Under the pieces are notes generated by a model. It saw only the letters and a program-made list of their open reading frames with translations, searched no databases and was not told the origin of the DNA. Of a stretch of DNA of 64,000 nt, positions 55,808 to 64,000 are shown piece after piece. The position numbers and the translations under genes are program-made. The DNA is from Flavobacteriales bacterium (GTDB taxonomy: Bacteria; Bacteroidota; Bacteroidia; Flavobacteriales; Flavobacteriaceae): NCBI GenBank assembly GCA_017303755.1, contig JAFLBS010000010.1, positions 1 through 64,000 of the forward strand, given 5' to 3'. Numbering within the stretch: the first letter of the stretch is position 1; every line of letters begins with the position of its first letter.

Positions 55808-58519
55808 TTATTTCAACTTTTTCTTTACTTCCACTTCTTGGAAAGCTTCGATTATATCGTATTGCTGTATGTCGTTATAATTTTTAACCTGCATACCACA
55901 ATCATATCCTTTTGCTACTTCTTTTACATCGTCTTTAAAACGTTTTAAAGTGGCTAATTCACCTGTGTAAATCACAACTCCTTCACGGATTAAACGAATT
56001 TTAGAGTTTCTAAAGATTTTACCATCAGTAACCATACAACCCGCAATTGTTCCGACTTTAGATACTTTGAAAATTTCTCGTATCTCAGCAGTTCCTGTAA
56101 TTTCTTCTTTCATTTCAGGAGAAAGCATTCCTTCCATCGCATCTTTTAAGTCATCAATAGCATCGTAAATAATTGAATAGTTACGGATATCGATTTCTTC
56201 TTTATCAGCCAATTGTTTAGCATTTCCTGCTGGACGAACATTAAATCCGATAATGATAGCATCAGAAGCAGATGCTAACATAACATCTGATTCGGTAATC
56301 GCTCCAACACCTTTGTGAATGATATTGATTTGAATTTCTTCCGTAGATAATTTAGAGAACGAATCAGATAATGCTTCTACAGAACCATCCACATCTCCTT
56401 TAAGGATAATGTTTAACTCTTTAAATTGTCCAAGTGCAATACGACGACCAATTTCTGCCAATGTAATGTGTTTTTGTGTACGAACCGATTGTTCACGCAT
56501 CAATTGAGTACGTTTGGCTGCAATTTGTTTTGCTTCTCTTTCATCTTCAAATACGTTGAATTTATCACCCGCAGTTGGCGCACCATCCAAACCTAAAATC
56601 GAAATTGGAGTTGAAGGTCCGGCTTCTTTAACCGAATTCCCTCTTTCGTCGTGCATGGCTTTAATTTTACCATGATTCTTACCCGCTAAAACGTAATCAC
56701 CTACTTTTAAAGTTCCGGCTTGTACCAATATAGTAGTTACATAACCTCTTCCTTTGTCTAACTGAGCTTCCACAACAGTTCCGACAGCAGGTTTATTTGG
56801 GTTTGATTTTAAATCTAAAATTTCAGCTTCAAGAAGTACTTTTTCAAGCAATTCTTTCACACCAGTACCAATTTTTGCTGAGATATCGTGTGATTGGTAT
56901 TTCCCACCCCAATCTTCAACCAACAAATTCATTCCTGCCAACTGCTCTTTAATCTTTTCTGGATTGGCAGCAGGTTTATCAATTTTATTGATGGCAAAAA
57001 TCATTGGAACTCCAGCCGCTTGAGCGTGACTGATGGCTTCTTTGGTTTGTGGCATGATATCATCATCGGCAGCAGCCACAATAATCGCAATATCGGTTAC
57101 TTGAGCACCACGAGCACGCATAGCGGTAAAGGCTTCGTGACCTGGAGTATCAAGGAATGTAATTTTTTGACCATTATCCAAAGTTACGGCATACGCACCA
57201 ATGTGTTGGGTAATTCCACCCGACTCACCAGCGATAACATTTTCCTTACGGATGTAATCCAATAAGGATGTTTTTCCGTGATCAACGTGTCCCATAACCG
57301 TTACAATTGGAGCACGAGATACTAAATCTTCCTCTCTATCTTCAACTACTTCAATAGCTTCTTCAATATCAGTAGTGATGAATTCAACTTCATATCCAAA
57401 TTCGTCAGCAACAATAGACAAGGTTTCAGCATCTAAACGTTGGTTCATGGTAACCATGATTCCCAATGTCATACACGTTCCAATTACTTTGGTAATCGGC
57501 ACATCCATCATGGTTGCAACTTCACCTACAGTAACAAACTCAGTTACTTTTATTGTTTTACTTCCTTCTTCGATTGCTTTTTGTTCCTCATCCGTACGTT
57601 GACGGTGAGAATCTCTTTTATCTCTTCTGTATTTTGCAGCTTTTGATTTTGAACCTTTTCCTTGTAAACGCTCTAAGGTTTCTTTGATTTGGTTTTTAAC
57701 CTCTTCTTCTGTTGGCTCCACTTTTTGAACAATGGCTGGGCGATTTCCTTTTTGGAAACCTCCGCCAGGTTTATTGGCTCCAAATTTATTTCCACCTGGT
57801 TTATTTGCACCACCGTTTGCTCCTGGAGCTCCTGGTCTGTTTTCACCTGGTTTTGGTGGAATTCTTTTGCGTTTATTTTTGTTCTCACCTGGTTTTGGAT
57901 CACCTGGTTTGTTTGGAGTAATTTTTGGGTCTTCTTTTTTCTTTTTAGGTTTTTCGAATTGAGCTAAATCAATTTTTTGACCTGTTATTTTCGGACCTGT
58001 TAAACTTTGATATTGAGTTTCGTGAGTTTCTTCTGTTGGAGTTTCCTCTACAACTGGAGTCACTTTTTTCTCTTCAACCTTTGGTGTTTCAACTTCTTTG
58101 GGAACTATTTTTTCAACAACTGGCTCTGGTTTTACTTCTTGAACTGGAGCCACTTTTACAGGATCTAATTCAATTTTACCTACTTGTTTTGGACCGGAAA
58201 CAACTGCCTTAGCCTTGATTACTTCAAGACGTTGACGTTCTTCTTCTTGTTTTCTCTTTTCCTCAATTTCCTTTTCTCTTTCAATTCGAAGCGCTTCTTT
58301 TTCTTTTCTAATTTCCTCACTAACTCCTTTAGAAGCTTCTTTGTTTCCTTTGTCGCCTGCAAATTGGCCACAAAGAATATTATATACATCATCAGAAATT
58401 TTTGTGTTTGGACTTGCTTCAATAGCAATTCCCTTATCTTTTAGATAATCCACAGCTCTTTCTAAAGAAATATTTAATTCCCTTAAAACTTTGTTTATTC
58501 TAATATTTCCTTCAGACAT
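55808..58519 (-). CDS. infB: Translation initiation factor IF-2
   Basis: The 903-residue GTPase positions initiator fMet-tRNA on the ribosome. The N-terminal IF2_N domain ([24 protein letters not shown]) is followed by a Lys/Glu/Pro-rich linker and a Gly/Lys/Asn/Pro-rich tract (about 200-270: [16 protein letters not shown]). Next come the second IF2_N and the G domain with [21 protein letters not shown] and NKIDK, then domains II-IV to the C-terminus. It is the last gene of the rimP-nusA-infB operon. Confidence 0.98.
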   Translation of the reverse strand: MSEGNIRINKVLRELNISLERAVDYLKDKGIAIEASPNTKISDDVYNILCGQFAGDKGNKEASKGVSEEIRKEKEALRIEREKEIEEKRKQEEERQRLEVIKAKAVVSGPKQVGKIELDPVKVAPVQEVKPEPVVEKIVPKEVETPKVEEKKVTPVVEETPTEETHETQYQSLTGPKITGQKIDLAQFEKPKKKKEDPKITPNKPGDPKPGENKNKRKRIPPKPGENRPGAPGANGGANKPGGNKFGANKPGGGFQKGNRPAIVQKVEPTEEEVKNQIKETLERLQGKGSKSKAAKYRRDKRDSHRQRTDEEQKAIEEGSKTIKVTEFVTVGEVATMMDVPITKVIGTCMTLGIMVTMNQRLDAETLSIVADEFGYEVEFITTDIEEAIEVVEDREEDLVSRAPIVTVMGHVDHGKTSLLDYIRKENVIAGESGGITQHIGAYAVTLDNGQKITFLDTPGHEAFTAMRARGAQVTDIAIIVAAADDDIMPQTKEAISHAQAAGVPMIFAINKIDKPAANPEKIKEQLAGMNLLVEDWGGKYQSHDISAKIGTGVKELLEKVLLEAEILDLKSNPNKPAVGTVVEAQLDKGRGYVTTILVQAGTLKVGDYVLAGKNHGKIKAMHDERGNSVKEAGPSTPISILGLDGAPTAGDKFNVFEDEREAKQIAAKRTQLMREQSVRTQKHITLAEIGRRIALGQFKELNIILKGDVDGSVEALSDSFSKLSTEEIQINIIHKGVGAITESDVMLASASDAIIIGFNVRPAGNAKQLADKEEIDIRNYSIIYDAIDDLKDAMEGMLSPEMKEEITGTAEIREIFKVSKVGTIAGCMVTDGKIFRNSKIRLIREGVVIYTGELATLKRFKDDVKEVAKGYDCGMQVKNYNDIQQYDIIEAFQEVEVKKKLK

Positions 58520-58555
58520 AAAATCTAATTAATTTTTTATACTATTTGGTGAGAA

Positions 58556-59797
58556 TTAATCCTCAAATTCTTCTTTTAATATTCTGATAACCTCTTGAAT
58601 CGTTTCTTCTTCTAAGTCAGTTCTTCTCACTAAATCAGCCACATTTTGTTTTAAAATACTACGCGCAGTATCCAAACCAATTTTAGCAAATTCATCGATT
58701 ACCCATCCATCGATTTCATCTGAGAACTCTGTTAATTCAACGTCGTCTTCTTCGGCAGTGCTTCCTTCTCTAATTACGTCTAATTCATAACCTGTTAGTT
58801 GACCTGCTAATTTAATGTTGTGACCGCCACGACCAATTGCTTTTGAAACTTCTTCTAATTTCAAATACACTTCAGCTCTTTTATTTTCTTCATCAATTTT
58901 GATAGAAGAAACTTTTGCTGGACTTAATGCTCTTGTGATGTACAATTGAATATTTGATGTGTAATTAATCACGTCAATATTCTCATTTCCAAGTTCACGA
59001 ACAATTCCGTGAATTCTAGAACCTTTCATTCCTACACAAGCTCCAACTGGATCAATCCTATCATCATACGAATCAACGGCTACTTTTGCTTTTTCACCCG
59101 GAATTCTAACCACATTTTTAATAGTGATTAAACCATCGAATACTTCTGGAATTTCTTGCTCAAATAATTTTTCTAAGAAAGCCGGAGCAGTTCTAGACAT
59201 AATAATTTGAGGCTTATTTCCTTTTAACTCAACACTTTCAATAATTCCTTTTACGTTATCACCTTTTCTGAAGAAATCAGATGGAATTTGTTTTTCTTTT
59301 GGAAGCACAATTTCATTACCGTCATCATCTACCAAAATAACGACTCTAGGTCTTACATGGTGAACTTCTGCTGTGTAAATATCGCCAATTAAATCTTTAA
59401 ATTGCTTATAAAGATTTGTATTATCGTGTTCATGAATTTTAGAAATAAGATTCTGGCGTAAAGCTAAAATGGCTCTTCTTCCTAAGTCGATTAATTTTAC
59501 TTCTTCAGATACGTCTTCACCTACTTCAAAATCAGGCTCAATTCTTCGTGCTTCTGAAAGTGCAATTTCTTGATTTTCGTCTTCAACTTCACCATCTGCA
59601 ACAACAACCCTGTTTCTCCATATCTCCATATCTCCTTTATCAGGATTTATGATAATATCAAAATTATCATCCGAACCGTATTTCTTTTTTAAAGCATTTC
59701 TAAAAACGTCTTCTAAAATCGCCATGAGCGTTACTCGATCAATAAGTTTATCGTCTTTAAACTCTGAAAATGATTCGATTAATGCAATATTTTCCAT
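58556..59797 (-). CDS. nusA: Transcription termination/antitermination factor NusA
   Basis: The 413-residue protein has an N-terminal RNA-polymerase-binding domain (about 1-130), S1 domain (GDIYTAEVHHVRPRVVIL...KGIIESVELKG), KH1 (GACVGMKGSRIHGIVRELGNENIDV) and KH2 (EVSKAIGRGGHNIKLAGQLTGYEL). A short acidic C-terminus follows, without the two extra acidic repeats of the Escherichia coli protein. It controls pausing and termination. Spacing is 36 bp to infB and 8 bp from rimP. Confidence 0.97.
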   Translation of the reverse strand: MENIALIESFSEFKDDKLIDRVTLMAILEDVFRNALKKKYGSDDNFDIIINPDKGDMEIWRNRVVVADGEVEDENQEIALSEARRIEPDFEVGEDVSEEVKLIDLGRRAILALRQNLISKIHEHDNTNLYKQFKDLIGDIYTAEVHHVRPRVVILVDDDGNEIVLPKEKQIPSDFFRKGDNVKGIIESVELKGNKPQIIMSRTAPAFLEKLFEQEIPEVFDGLITIKNVVRIPGEKAKVAVDSYDDRIDPVGACVGMKGSRIHGIVRELGNENIDVINYTSNIQLYITRALSPAKVSSIKIDEENKRAEVYLKLEEVSKAIGRGGHNIKLAGQLTGYELDVIREGSTAEEDDVELTEFSDEIDGWVIDEFAKIGLDTARSILKQNVADLVRRTDLEEETIQEVIRILKEEFED

Positions 59798-59805
59798 TAT
59801 TCTTA

Positions 59806-60273
59806 TTAATTAAAATTTATTGTAACAATTGCTTCTATTATTTCATTGTAAGGAATTTCAGCTTTTTTAATCACTGTTTCTTTTCCTTTACCTATCTTCT
59901 TTGGCTCTCTGGCCGACCAAACTAAGGTTATTTTATCTTCGTCTGCATGTTCCAACTCTGCTTCAATTGTTTCAGATTTGGTTTTAACTTTTAGTGTTCT
60001 TCCAATATTTTTTTTATACTGTCGTACCAATTTTAATGGCGAAGAAACACCTGCCGAAGCCACTTCTAAAGAAAAATCTTGTTCTTCTCGATCCAAATTA
60101 TTCTCAACAACTCTGCTGATATCGATACAATCCTGAAGTATTACTCCATTATCTCCATCCAAAGTTATGGATATTTTGTTAGAATTATCAATACTCAAAT
60201 CAATTAAAAAAAGACTTGGCTTTTCTTGTAATGCTTGATTCAATAATTCAAATACTTGTTCTTTAAATGTCAT
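59806..60273 (-). CDS. rimP: Ribosome maturation factor RimP
   Basis: From the ATG at 60271-60273 ([34 protein letters not shown]) the protein has 155 residues, typical for RimP, which helps assemble the 30S subunit. DRDEQDF-like [28 protein letters not shown] is the conserved central segment. The longer open frame (12 more codons) would start inside the terminator-like hairpin and is rejected. Its leader carries a promoter and hairpin (60338-60365 and 60282-60307). Confidence 0.95.
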   Translation of the reverse strand: MTFKEQVFELLNQALQEKPSLFLIDLSIDNSNKISITLDGDNGVILQDCIDISRVVENNLDREEQDFSLEVASAGVSSPLKLVRQYKKNIGRTLKVKTKSETIEAELEHADEDKITLVWSAREPKKIGKGKETVIKKAEIPYNEIIEAIVTINFN

Positions 60274-60281
60274 ATTTTTAT

Positions 60282-60307
60282 AAAAAGAGGGAAGCAATGC
60301 TTCCCTC
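60282..60307 (-). promoter_or_regulatory. Attenuator-like hairpin in the rimP-nusA-infB leader
   Basis: GAGGGAAGC and GCTTCCCTC (60287-60295 and 60299-60307) form a perfect 9 bp GC-rich stem with a 3-nt loop, followed on the minus strand by TTTTT, 8 bp before the rimP ATG. The gene upstream is divergent, so this is not its terminator; it lies inside the operon's own leader. Confidence 0.75.
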
Positions 60308-60337
60308 ATTATTTAGTTTTGATAATAAATAACGGTG

Positions 60338-60365
60338 CAAATATACAATTTTTTTTTAATGACAA
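60338..60365 (-). promoter_or_regulatory. Promoter of rimP-nusA-infB
   Basis: On the minus strand TTG (60363-60365), a 17 bp spacer and TATATTTG (60338-60345) fit the Bacteroidota consensus exactly. The predicted start is near 60331, giving a leader of about 58 nt that contains the hairpin. Confidence 0.75.
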
Positions 60366-60449
60366 ATATCATTTACCAATCTTAAAAAAAATCCTTACCT
60401 TTATCAAAGAAAAAATAAACTAAATAAAACCAGTAATTTATATCTAATC

Positions 60450-61274
60450 ATGAAAAAAATTTTAATACCTACAGACTTTTCTAAGCACGCTGAGTATGCT
60501 TTGAAAGTAGCTGCTCAAATTGCCAAAAAAAACGATGGTGAAATTATTTTATTACACATGCTCGAGTTGCCTCATCAAGCTGGTGATGCCATTGGCGCTG
60601 GAAAAGATATCCCTGAAATAATGTTTTTCAAAAATGCTGCAATCAAAAAATTAGAAGATTTGATGGACGAGGATTACCTTGACGGAATCAAAGTTTCTGA
60701 AGTGGTTCAGTTTGAATTAGCATTTGACGGAATATTAAAAATAAGTCAAAAAAATAATGTTGATTTAGTTGTGATGGGTTCACACGGAGCAAGCGGATAT
60801 AAAGAAATGTTCATTGGATCTAATGCTGAAAAAGTAGTTAGAAACTCTGAAGTTCCTGTTTTAATCATTAAAAAAGAGCAAGACAACTTCCAAGTTAATG
60901 ATTTTGTTTTTGCTTCTGATTTTAGTGATGAAGTAAAAAAACCATTTGAAAAAGTAGTTGAGTTTGCCAATAAATTTGATGCTACACTTCACTTAGCTAT
61001 GATTAACACTCCAAACGATTTTAAATCAACTTCTACTTCTGAGGAGATTATGAATAATTTTATTTCTAACTTCAAAGTAAATAAGCATCAAACACACATC
61101 TATAATGAAACGAATGTTGAGAAAGGAATTTTAAATTTCTCGAATAGCATCAACGCTGATTTAATTGGAATGTGTACTCATGGAAGAAAAGGTTTATCTC
61201 ACTTCTTTAACGGAAGCATTAGCGAAGACTTGGTAAATCACGCTACTCGTCCAGTGGTGACTTTCAAAATATAA
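60450..61274 (+). CDS. Universal stress protein, two tandem UspA domains
   Basis: The 274-residue protein has two Usp domains. The first (about 1-145) has KKILIPTDFSKHAEYALKVAA and the ATP-binding-type GSHGASGYKEMFIGSNAEKVVRNSEVPVLII. The second (about 150-274) has FVFASDFSDEVKKPFEKVVEF and GMCTHGRKGLSHFFNGSISEDLVNHATRPVVTF. Both keep the G-x2-G-x9-GS-type loop associated with nucleotide binding. Usp proteins are cytoplasmic stress-survival factors of uncertain mechanism. It is divergent from rimP and followed by the terminator at 61296-61327. Confidence 0.95.
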   Translation: MKKILIPTDFSKHAEYALKVAAQIAKKNDGEIILLHMLELPHQAGDAIGAGKDIPEIMFFKNAAIKKLEDLMDEDYLDGIKVSEVVQFELAFDGILKISQKNNVDLVVMGSHGASGYKEMFIGSNAEKVVRNSEVPVLIIKKEQDNFQVNDFVFASDFSDEVKKPFEKVVEFANKFDATLHLAMINTPNDFKSTSTSEEIMNNFISNFKVNKHQTHIYNETNVEKGILNFSNSINADLIGMCTHGRKGLSHFFNGSISEDLVNHATRPVVTFKI

Positions 61275-61295
61275 CAACCAACCTAAACAACAACT

Positions 61296-61327
61296 AAAAA
61301 ACCTCTCGAGTAATTGAGAGGTTTTTT
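61296..61327 (+). terminator. Intrinsic terminator after the universal stress protein gene
   Basis: AAAAAACCTCTC and GAGAGGTTTTTT pair around an 8-nt loop, with a T-run. Confidence 0.88.
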
Positions 61328-61353
61328 ATTTATTCACCTTTTATAAAACAAAA

Positions 61354-61377
61354 AATCCCAACCGTGAAGTTGGGATT
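61354..61377 (-). terminator. Terminator of the tRNA-Gln gene
   Basis: AATCCCAAC and GTTGGGATT form a 9 bp stem with a 6-nt loop; on the minus strand a T-run follows. It lies 6 bp beyond the tRNA 3' end. Confidence 0.85.
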
Positions 61378-61383
61378 ATTTTG

Positions 61384-61454
61384 TTGGTCTACAAGGACTC
61401 GAACCTTGAAAGACTGCACCAAAAACAGTTGTGTTACCATTACACCATAGACCA
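61384..61454 (-). tRNA. tRNA-Gln (anticodon TTG)
   Basis: The minus strand folds as a cloverleaf. Acceptor strands TGGTCTA/TAGACCA, D arm GTG-TAATGGTAA-CAC, anticodon stem ACTGT/GCAGT with loop TTTTGGT (anticodon TTG, reading CAA and CAG), a 4-nt variable region and T arm CAAGG-TTCGAGT-CCTTG are all visible. The discriminator is A and CCA is not encoded. The anticodon stem closes with a T-G wobble. A promoter lies at 61475-61504. Confidence 0.95.
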
Positions 61455-61474
61455 ATAATGCATGAATGCGGGTG

Positions 61475-61504
61475 CAAATTTAATACAAATTTTATTTTAA
61501 GCAA
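61475..61504 (-). promoter_or_regulatory. Promoter of the tRNA-Gln gene
   Basis: On the minus strand TTG (61502-61504), a 19 bp spacer and TAAATTTG (61475-61482) match the Bacteroidota consensus, giving a 5' leader of about 14 nt. Confidence 0.75.
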
Positions 61505-61692
61505 ATATTTCAATGCTTTTTATTCAAAAAAACTTTGAGTTTAGCCTTTAATCATGTTAACTATTTCATCTTAAAATATTTTCATGAAATAAAAATCTTC
61601 TGGCAATGGCCTTCTGAAAGTTAATCGTAGGTTAAAGACAGCTAAAAAAATTCGTTTTACAATAAATCCTCTTATTTTTGAATTCGAATTAC

Positions 61693-63063
61693 ATGCAAAT
61701 GAAAAGAAAAATCAATATATTAATTACTATTTCAACTATCGTATTACTTGCGCTGTGCTTTGTACAATTGTATTTAGTAAAAACAGCTTATCGATACAAA
61801 GTAGCACAATTTCGATTGGAAATTAAAGATCGGTTGAGTAAAATCACTAACGATTACAGCGATATTGACAGTACTATTTTTAATAAAAAAGACTTTTTAT
61901 ACCAACAATTGGCATCCAACTATCTAGCCAACAAAACTACTGGTGAAGAAATCAAACAGCAATTACTTGAAAATCAGTTTAGAAAACAATTGACATTAAA
62001 ACTACAACAAGAATTTGAAAAAGAATTTCCTGATCACTCCATCGATTTTGCCATTGTTTTGAACAAGTTTGTTATGTTCAACAACCACAAACAAGCCGAT
62101 ACACTTTTTGCCGAAAAACCATTGATAGAAAATAAAATGTGCGGGAATTTGGCTTCGTTAGACGATGCTTTTTTGATTCGGAATTATGTCGGCACCACAA
62201 GTTCTAACTCGGCTCAATCAACTTACAAACTACTGACAGAAGACGCACTGTATGTTTCAGTAAAAAATTGGGAGCTGATTGTATTAAAAAGAATGTCGTC
62301 AATTTTAATCTTTTCCTTTCTTTCGATAATTATCTTAATCAGCATTTTTGTTGTCACTATTAAAGCCTTAATCAAGCAGAAAAAAATCAGCGATATCAAA
62401 ACGGATTTCATTAACAATATCACTCACGAACTGAAAACTCCACTGACTACTTTATCGGTTTCAACCAAAATATTGGAACGCAATGACATCAAAGAAAACG
62501 AACAATTGTACAATCAATTACTCAACACCATCAATCGACAAAACGAGCGTTTACAACATCTGATAGACCAAGTAATGAATAATTCACTAGGTCATGAAGA
62601 AATCGAACTTCAGAAGCAAAAAATTGAGGTACATTCTTTTTTAAATTCGATCATCAATGATTTTAAAATAGCACATACAAGCACTCAAATCCAAACCTCT
62701 TTTCATTCCGAAGAAACCAAATTAAAATTGGATACTTTTCATTTAACAACAGCCATTTTGAATGTATTAGAAAATGCCGTGAAATACGGAAGCACTTCGA
62801 TAGTTATTTCAACACAACTTCAAAATAACGTGTTCTCCATTAGCATAGAAGACAACGGAATTGGAATAGAAAAGAACAAACAAAATCTGCTTTTTGACAA
62901 ATTTTATCGCGTCGAACAAGGCAATGTTCATACAACAAAAGGACTAGGATTAGGCCTTTATTATGTAGATCAAATCATTAAAGCGCACAAAGGAAGTGTT
63001 AAATTGGTGAGTGATTTTGGTAAAGGCACCAAACTGACATTACTTATTCCTACTTCAATATAA
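61693..63063 (+). CDS. Sensor histidine kinase (HisKA type)
   Basis: From the ATG at 61693 (MQMKRKINIL) the product has 456 residues; a TTG 15 bp upstream could also start it. It has two membrane helices (about 8-26 and 200-222) flanking a periplasmic sensor region without a recognisable family. HisKA follows with the phospho-His in NNITHELKTPLTTLSVS, then HATPase with NVLENAVKYGS (N box), DNGIGI (G1) and GLGLGLYYVDQII (G2). It precedes an OmpR-type regulator by 6 bp, forming a two-component pair. The signal is unknown. Confidence 0.95.
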   Translation: MQMKRKINILITISTIVLLALCFVQLYLVKTAYRYKVAQFRLEIKDRLSKITNDYSDIDSTIFNKKDFLYQQLASNYLANKTTGEEIKQQLLENQFRKQLTLKLQQEFEKEFPDHSIDFAIVLNKFVMFNNHKQADTLFAEKPLIENKMCGNLASLDDAFLIRNYVGTTSSNSAQSTYKLLTEDALYVSVKNWELIVLKRMSSILIFSFLSIIILISIFVVTIKALIKQKKISDIKTDFINNITHELKTPLTTLSVSTKILERNDIKENEQLYNQLLNTINRQNERLQHLIDQVMNNSLGHEEIELQKQKIEVHSFLNSIINDFKIAHTSTQIQTSFHSEETKLKLDTFHLTTAILNVLENAVKYGSTSIVISTQLQNNVFSISIEDNGIGIEKNKQNLLFDKFYRVEQGNVHTTKGLGLGLYYVDQIIKAHKGSVKLVSDFGKGTKLTLLIPTSI

Positions 63064-63069
63064 TAAAAC

Positions 63070-63759
63070 ATGAAGAAAATTCTTTTAGTTGAAGATGATG
63101 TTGATTTTTCGATTGTCTTACAGCAGTATTTACAGTTGAACCATTTTGATGTGACGGTAGTTGAAAACGGAAGGAAAGCATTGGATTTACTCTTAAGAAA
63201 CACGTATGATATTTGTGTTTTTGATGTAATGATGCCTGAAATGGATGGATTTACGCTGGCTGAGAAAACCATCGAGATCAACCCAGAAACACCATTTGTA
63301 TTTTTGACAGCGAAGCAATTAATGGAAGATAAAATTAAAGGTCTTCAATTGGGCGCCGACGATTATATTGTCAAACCTTTTGAGGCAGAAGAACTTATTT
63401 TGCGACTGAATAACATCTTAAAACGAAGTGAATCAAATTTCAATCGAAACCATGAAAAACAAAAAATTCAGTTGGGAAATTATCTTTTTGATACTCAAAG
63501 AATGTGCTTGGAACTGAATGGAAAAACCCAGCAATTAACCGAAAAAGAAGCCGCTTTGATTCATTATTTTTATCATCATAAAAACCAATTGGTAAAACGG
63601 GAACAAATTTTAAAAGCCATTTGGAAGACCGATGATTTTTTCTCGGGAAGAAGCATGGATGTTTACATTAGTAAAATTCGCAAATACCTTCAAGAAGACA
63701 CCAGAATAAGTATTGAAAGCACTCGATTCATCGGAATTGAATTCAAACTAACAACATAA
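63070..63759 (+). CDS. OmpR/PhoB family response regulator
   Basis: The 229-residue regulator has a receiver domain (1-118) with Asp52 in VFDVMMPEMDG, acidic Glu8/Asp9/Asp10 and Lys in DDYIVKPFEAEE. A winged-helix DNA-binding domain follows at about 132-228 (LTEKEAALIHYFYHHKNQLVKREQILKAIWKTDDFFSGRSMDVYISKIRKYL). It is the cognate partner of the kinase 6 bp upstream. No target site was identified in the window. Confidence 0.96.
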   Translation: MKKILLVEDDVDFSIVLQQYLQLNHFDVTVVENGRKALDLLLRNTYDICVFDVMMPEMDGFTLAEKTIEINPETPFVFLTAKQLMEDKIKGLQLGADDYIVKPFEAEELILRLNNILKRSESNFNRNHEKQKIQLGNYLFDTQRMCLELNGKTQQLTEKEAALIHYFYHHKNQLVKREQILKAIWKTDDFFSGRSMDVYISKIRKYLQEDTRISIESTRFIGIEFKLTT

Positions 63760-63890
63760 ACAACACTCATTTAAAAACAATAACGCCGAATCCTGTAGTA
63801 ATAGAAAATTTTATAACGTTCAATTTATGGGTTTCGCTAAAAAAATAGTTTCTTTGCACTTAATTAAAATCAAATCTTCACACACTATAT

Positions 63891-64000
63891 ATGACAACAG
63901 AAAGCTTTAAAAAGTGGAATACACTACTAGGTTGGGTCGCTTTTGCTATCGCATTGGTAACGTACACATTAACCGTTGAACCAACAATGAGTTTTTGGGA
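63891..64000 (+). CDS. DUF2723 (TMEM260-like) membrane protein, start only
   Basis: The ATG at 63891 opens a frame that continues past the window end (36 complete codons). The visible N-terminus, FKKWNTLLGWVAFAIALVTYTLTVEPTMSFWD, matches the start of DUF2723/TMEM260-type proteins as I know them, with the first membrane helix and the conserved TxEPTxSFWD. Members are large polytopic proteins resembling GT-C glycosyltransferases (protein O-mannosyltransferase-like). Function here is unknown. Confidence 0.8.
   Translation, partial: MTTESFKKWNTLLGWVAFAIALVTYTLTVEPTMSFW

Noticed and set aside
57673-58444. Several overlapping open frames on both strands over the infB linker
   Set aside because: They arise from the Gly/Pro/Lys low-complexity linker of IF-2; the infB frame is continuous and conserved.
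60274-60309. Longer rimP start
   Set aside because: Those 12 codons consist mostly of the attenuator hairpin; the ATG at 60271-60273 gives the usual RimP length.

Overview
The window is AT-rich chromosomal DNA from a member of the Bacteroidota, most likely a Flavobacterium or close relative. The evidence is sprA and a remB-like gene (type IX secretion and gliding), an Alternative Complex III operon, a type IX-type repeat adhesin, a two-domain malic enzyme, and promoters of the Bacteroidota pattern TTG-N(about 19)-TAnnTTTG. Shine-Dalgarno sequences are not evident. I saw no rRNA, CRISPR array, insertion sequence or prophage; one tRNA is present.

Layout. 1-2540: 5' part of a large secreted repeat adhesin (minus strand), continuing past the window start. 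2.7-4.2 kb: dodecin, a small LEA-like protein and an MscS channel. 4.2-7.6 kb: tolC-like, membrane-fusion and tsaB genes. 7.8-14.3 kb: a DUF4403 lipoprotein, then a cytochrome oxidase assembly group (SCO, a cysteine-free SCO-like protein, DUF420) and an operon for heme O synthase, two subunit III proteins and subunit IV. 14.4-26.0 kb: remB-like, deoC, vanZ-like, gcvH, sprA and ruvA. 26.1-28.4 kb: maeB. 28.6-37.3 kb: a probable sucrose locus (TonB receptor, thioredoxin-like protein, SUT-like transporter, GH100-like invertase, PfkB sugar kinase, second MFS transporter) with a divergent LacI regulator and two palindromic operators. 37.3-42.4 kb: queG, a LuxR-type response regulator, an unusual caspase-like/PA-IL-like fusion, a lipoprotein, a membrane protein and a histidine kinase. 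42.4-55.1 kb: ruvB, then cytochrome oxidase subunits I and II and the complete ActF-ActA set. 55.4-60.3 kb: a SPOR protein, then infB, nusA and rimP behind a promoter and an attenuator-like hairpin. 60.4-64.0 kb: a universal stress protein, tRNA-Gln, a histidine kinase/OmpR pair and the start of a DUF2723 protein.

How the parts work together. The 43.5-55.1 kb operon encodes quinol oxidation (ACIII) and the catalytic core of the aa3/caa3-type oxidase. Its remaining subunits, heme supply and copper insertion factors are in the 9.2-14.3 kb groups, so one respiratory chain is split over two loci about 30 kb apart. SprA is the outer-membrane type IX translocon through which adhesins like the one at the left edge are exported. 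The 28.6-37.3 kb genes would take sucrose across both membranes, cleave it in the cytoplasm and phosphorylate the fructose.

Most of the window is ordinary core genome. The least explained part is 39.0-42.4 kb, where a protein with a caspase-type His/Cys pair fused to a PA-IL-like domain lies next to an orphan-looking two-component system.
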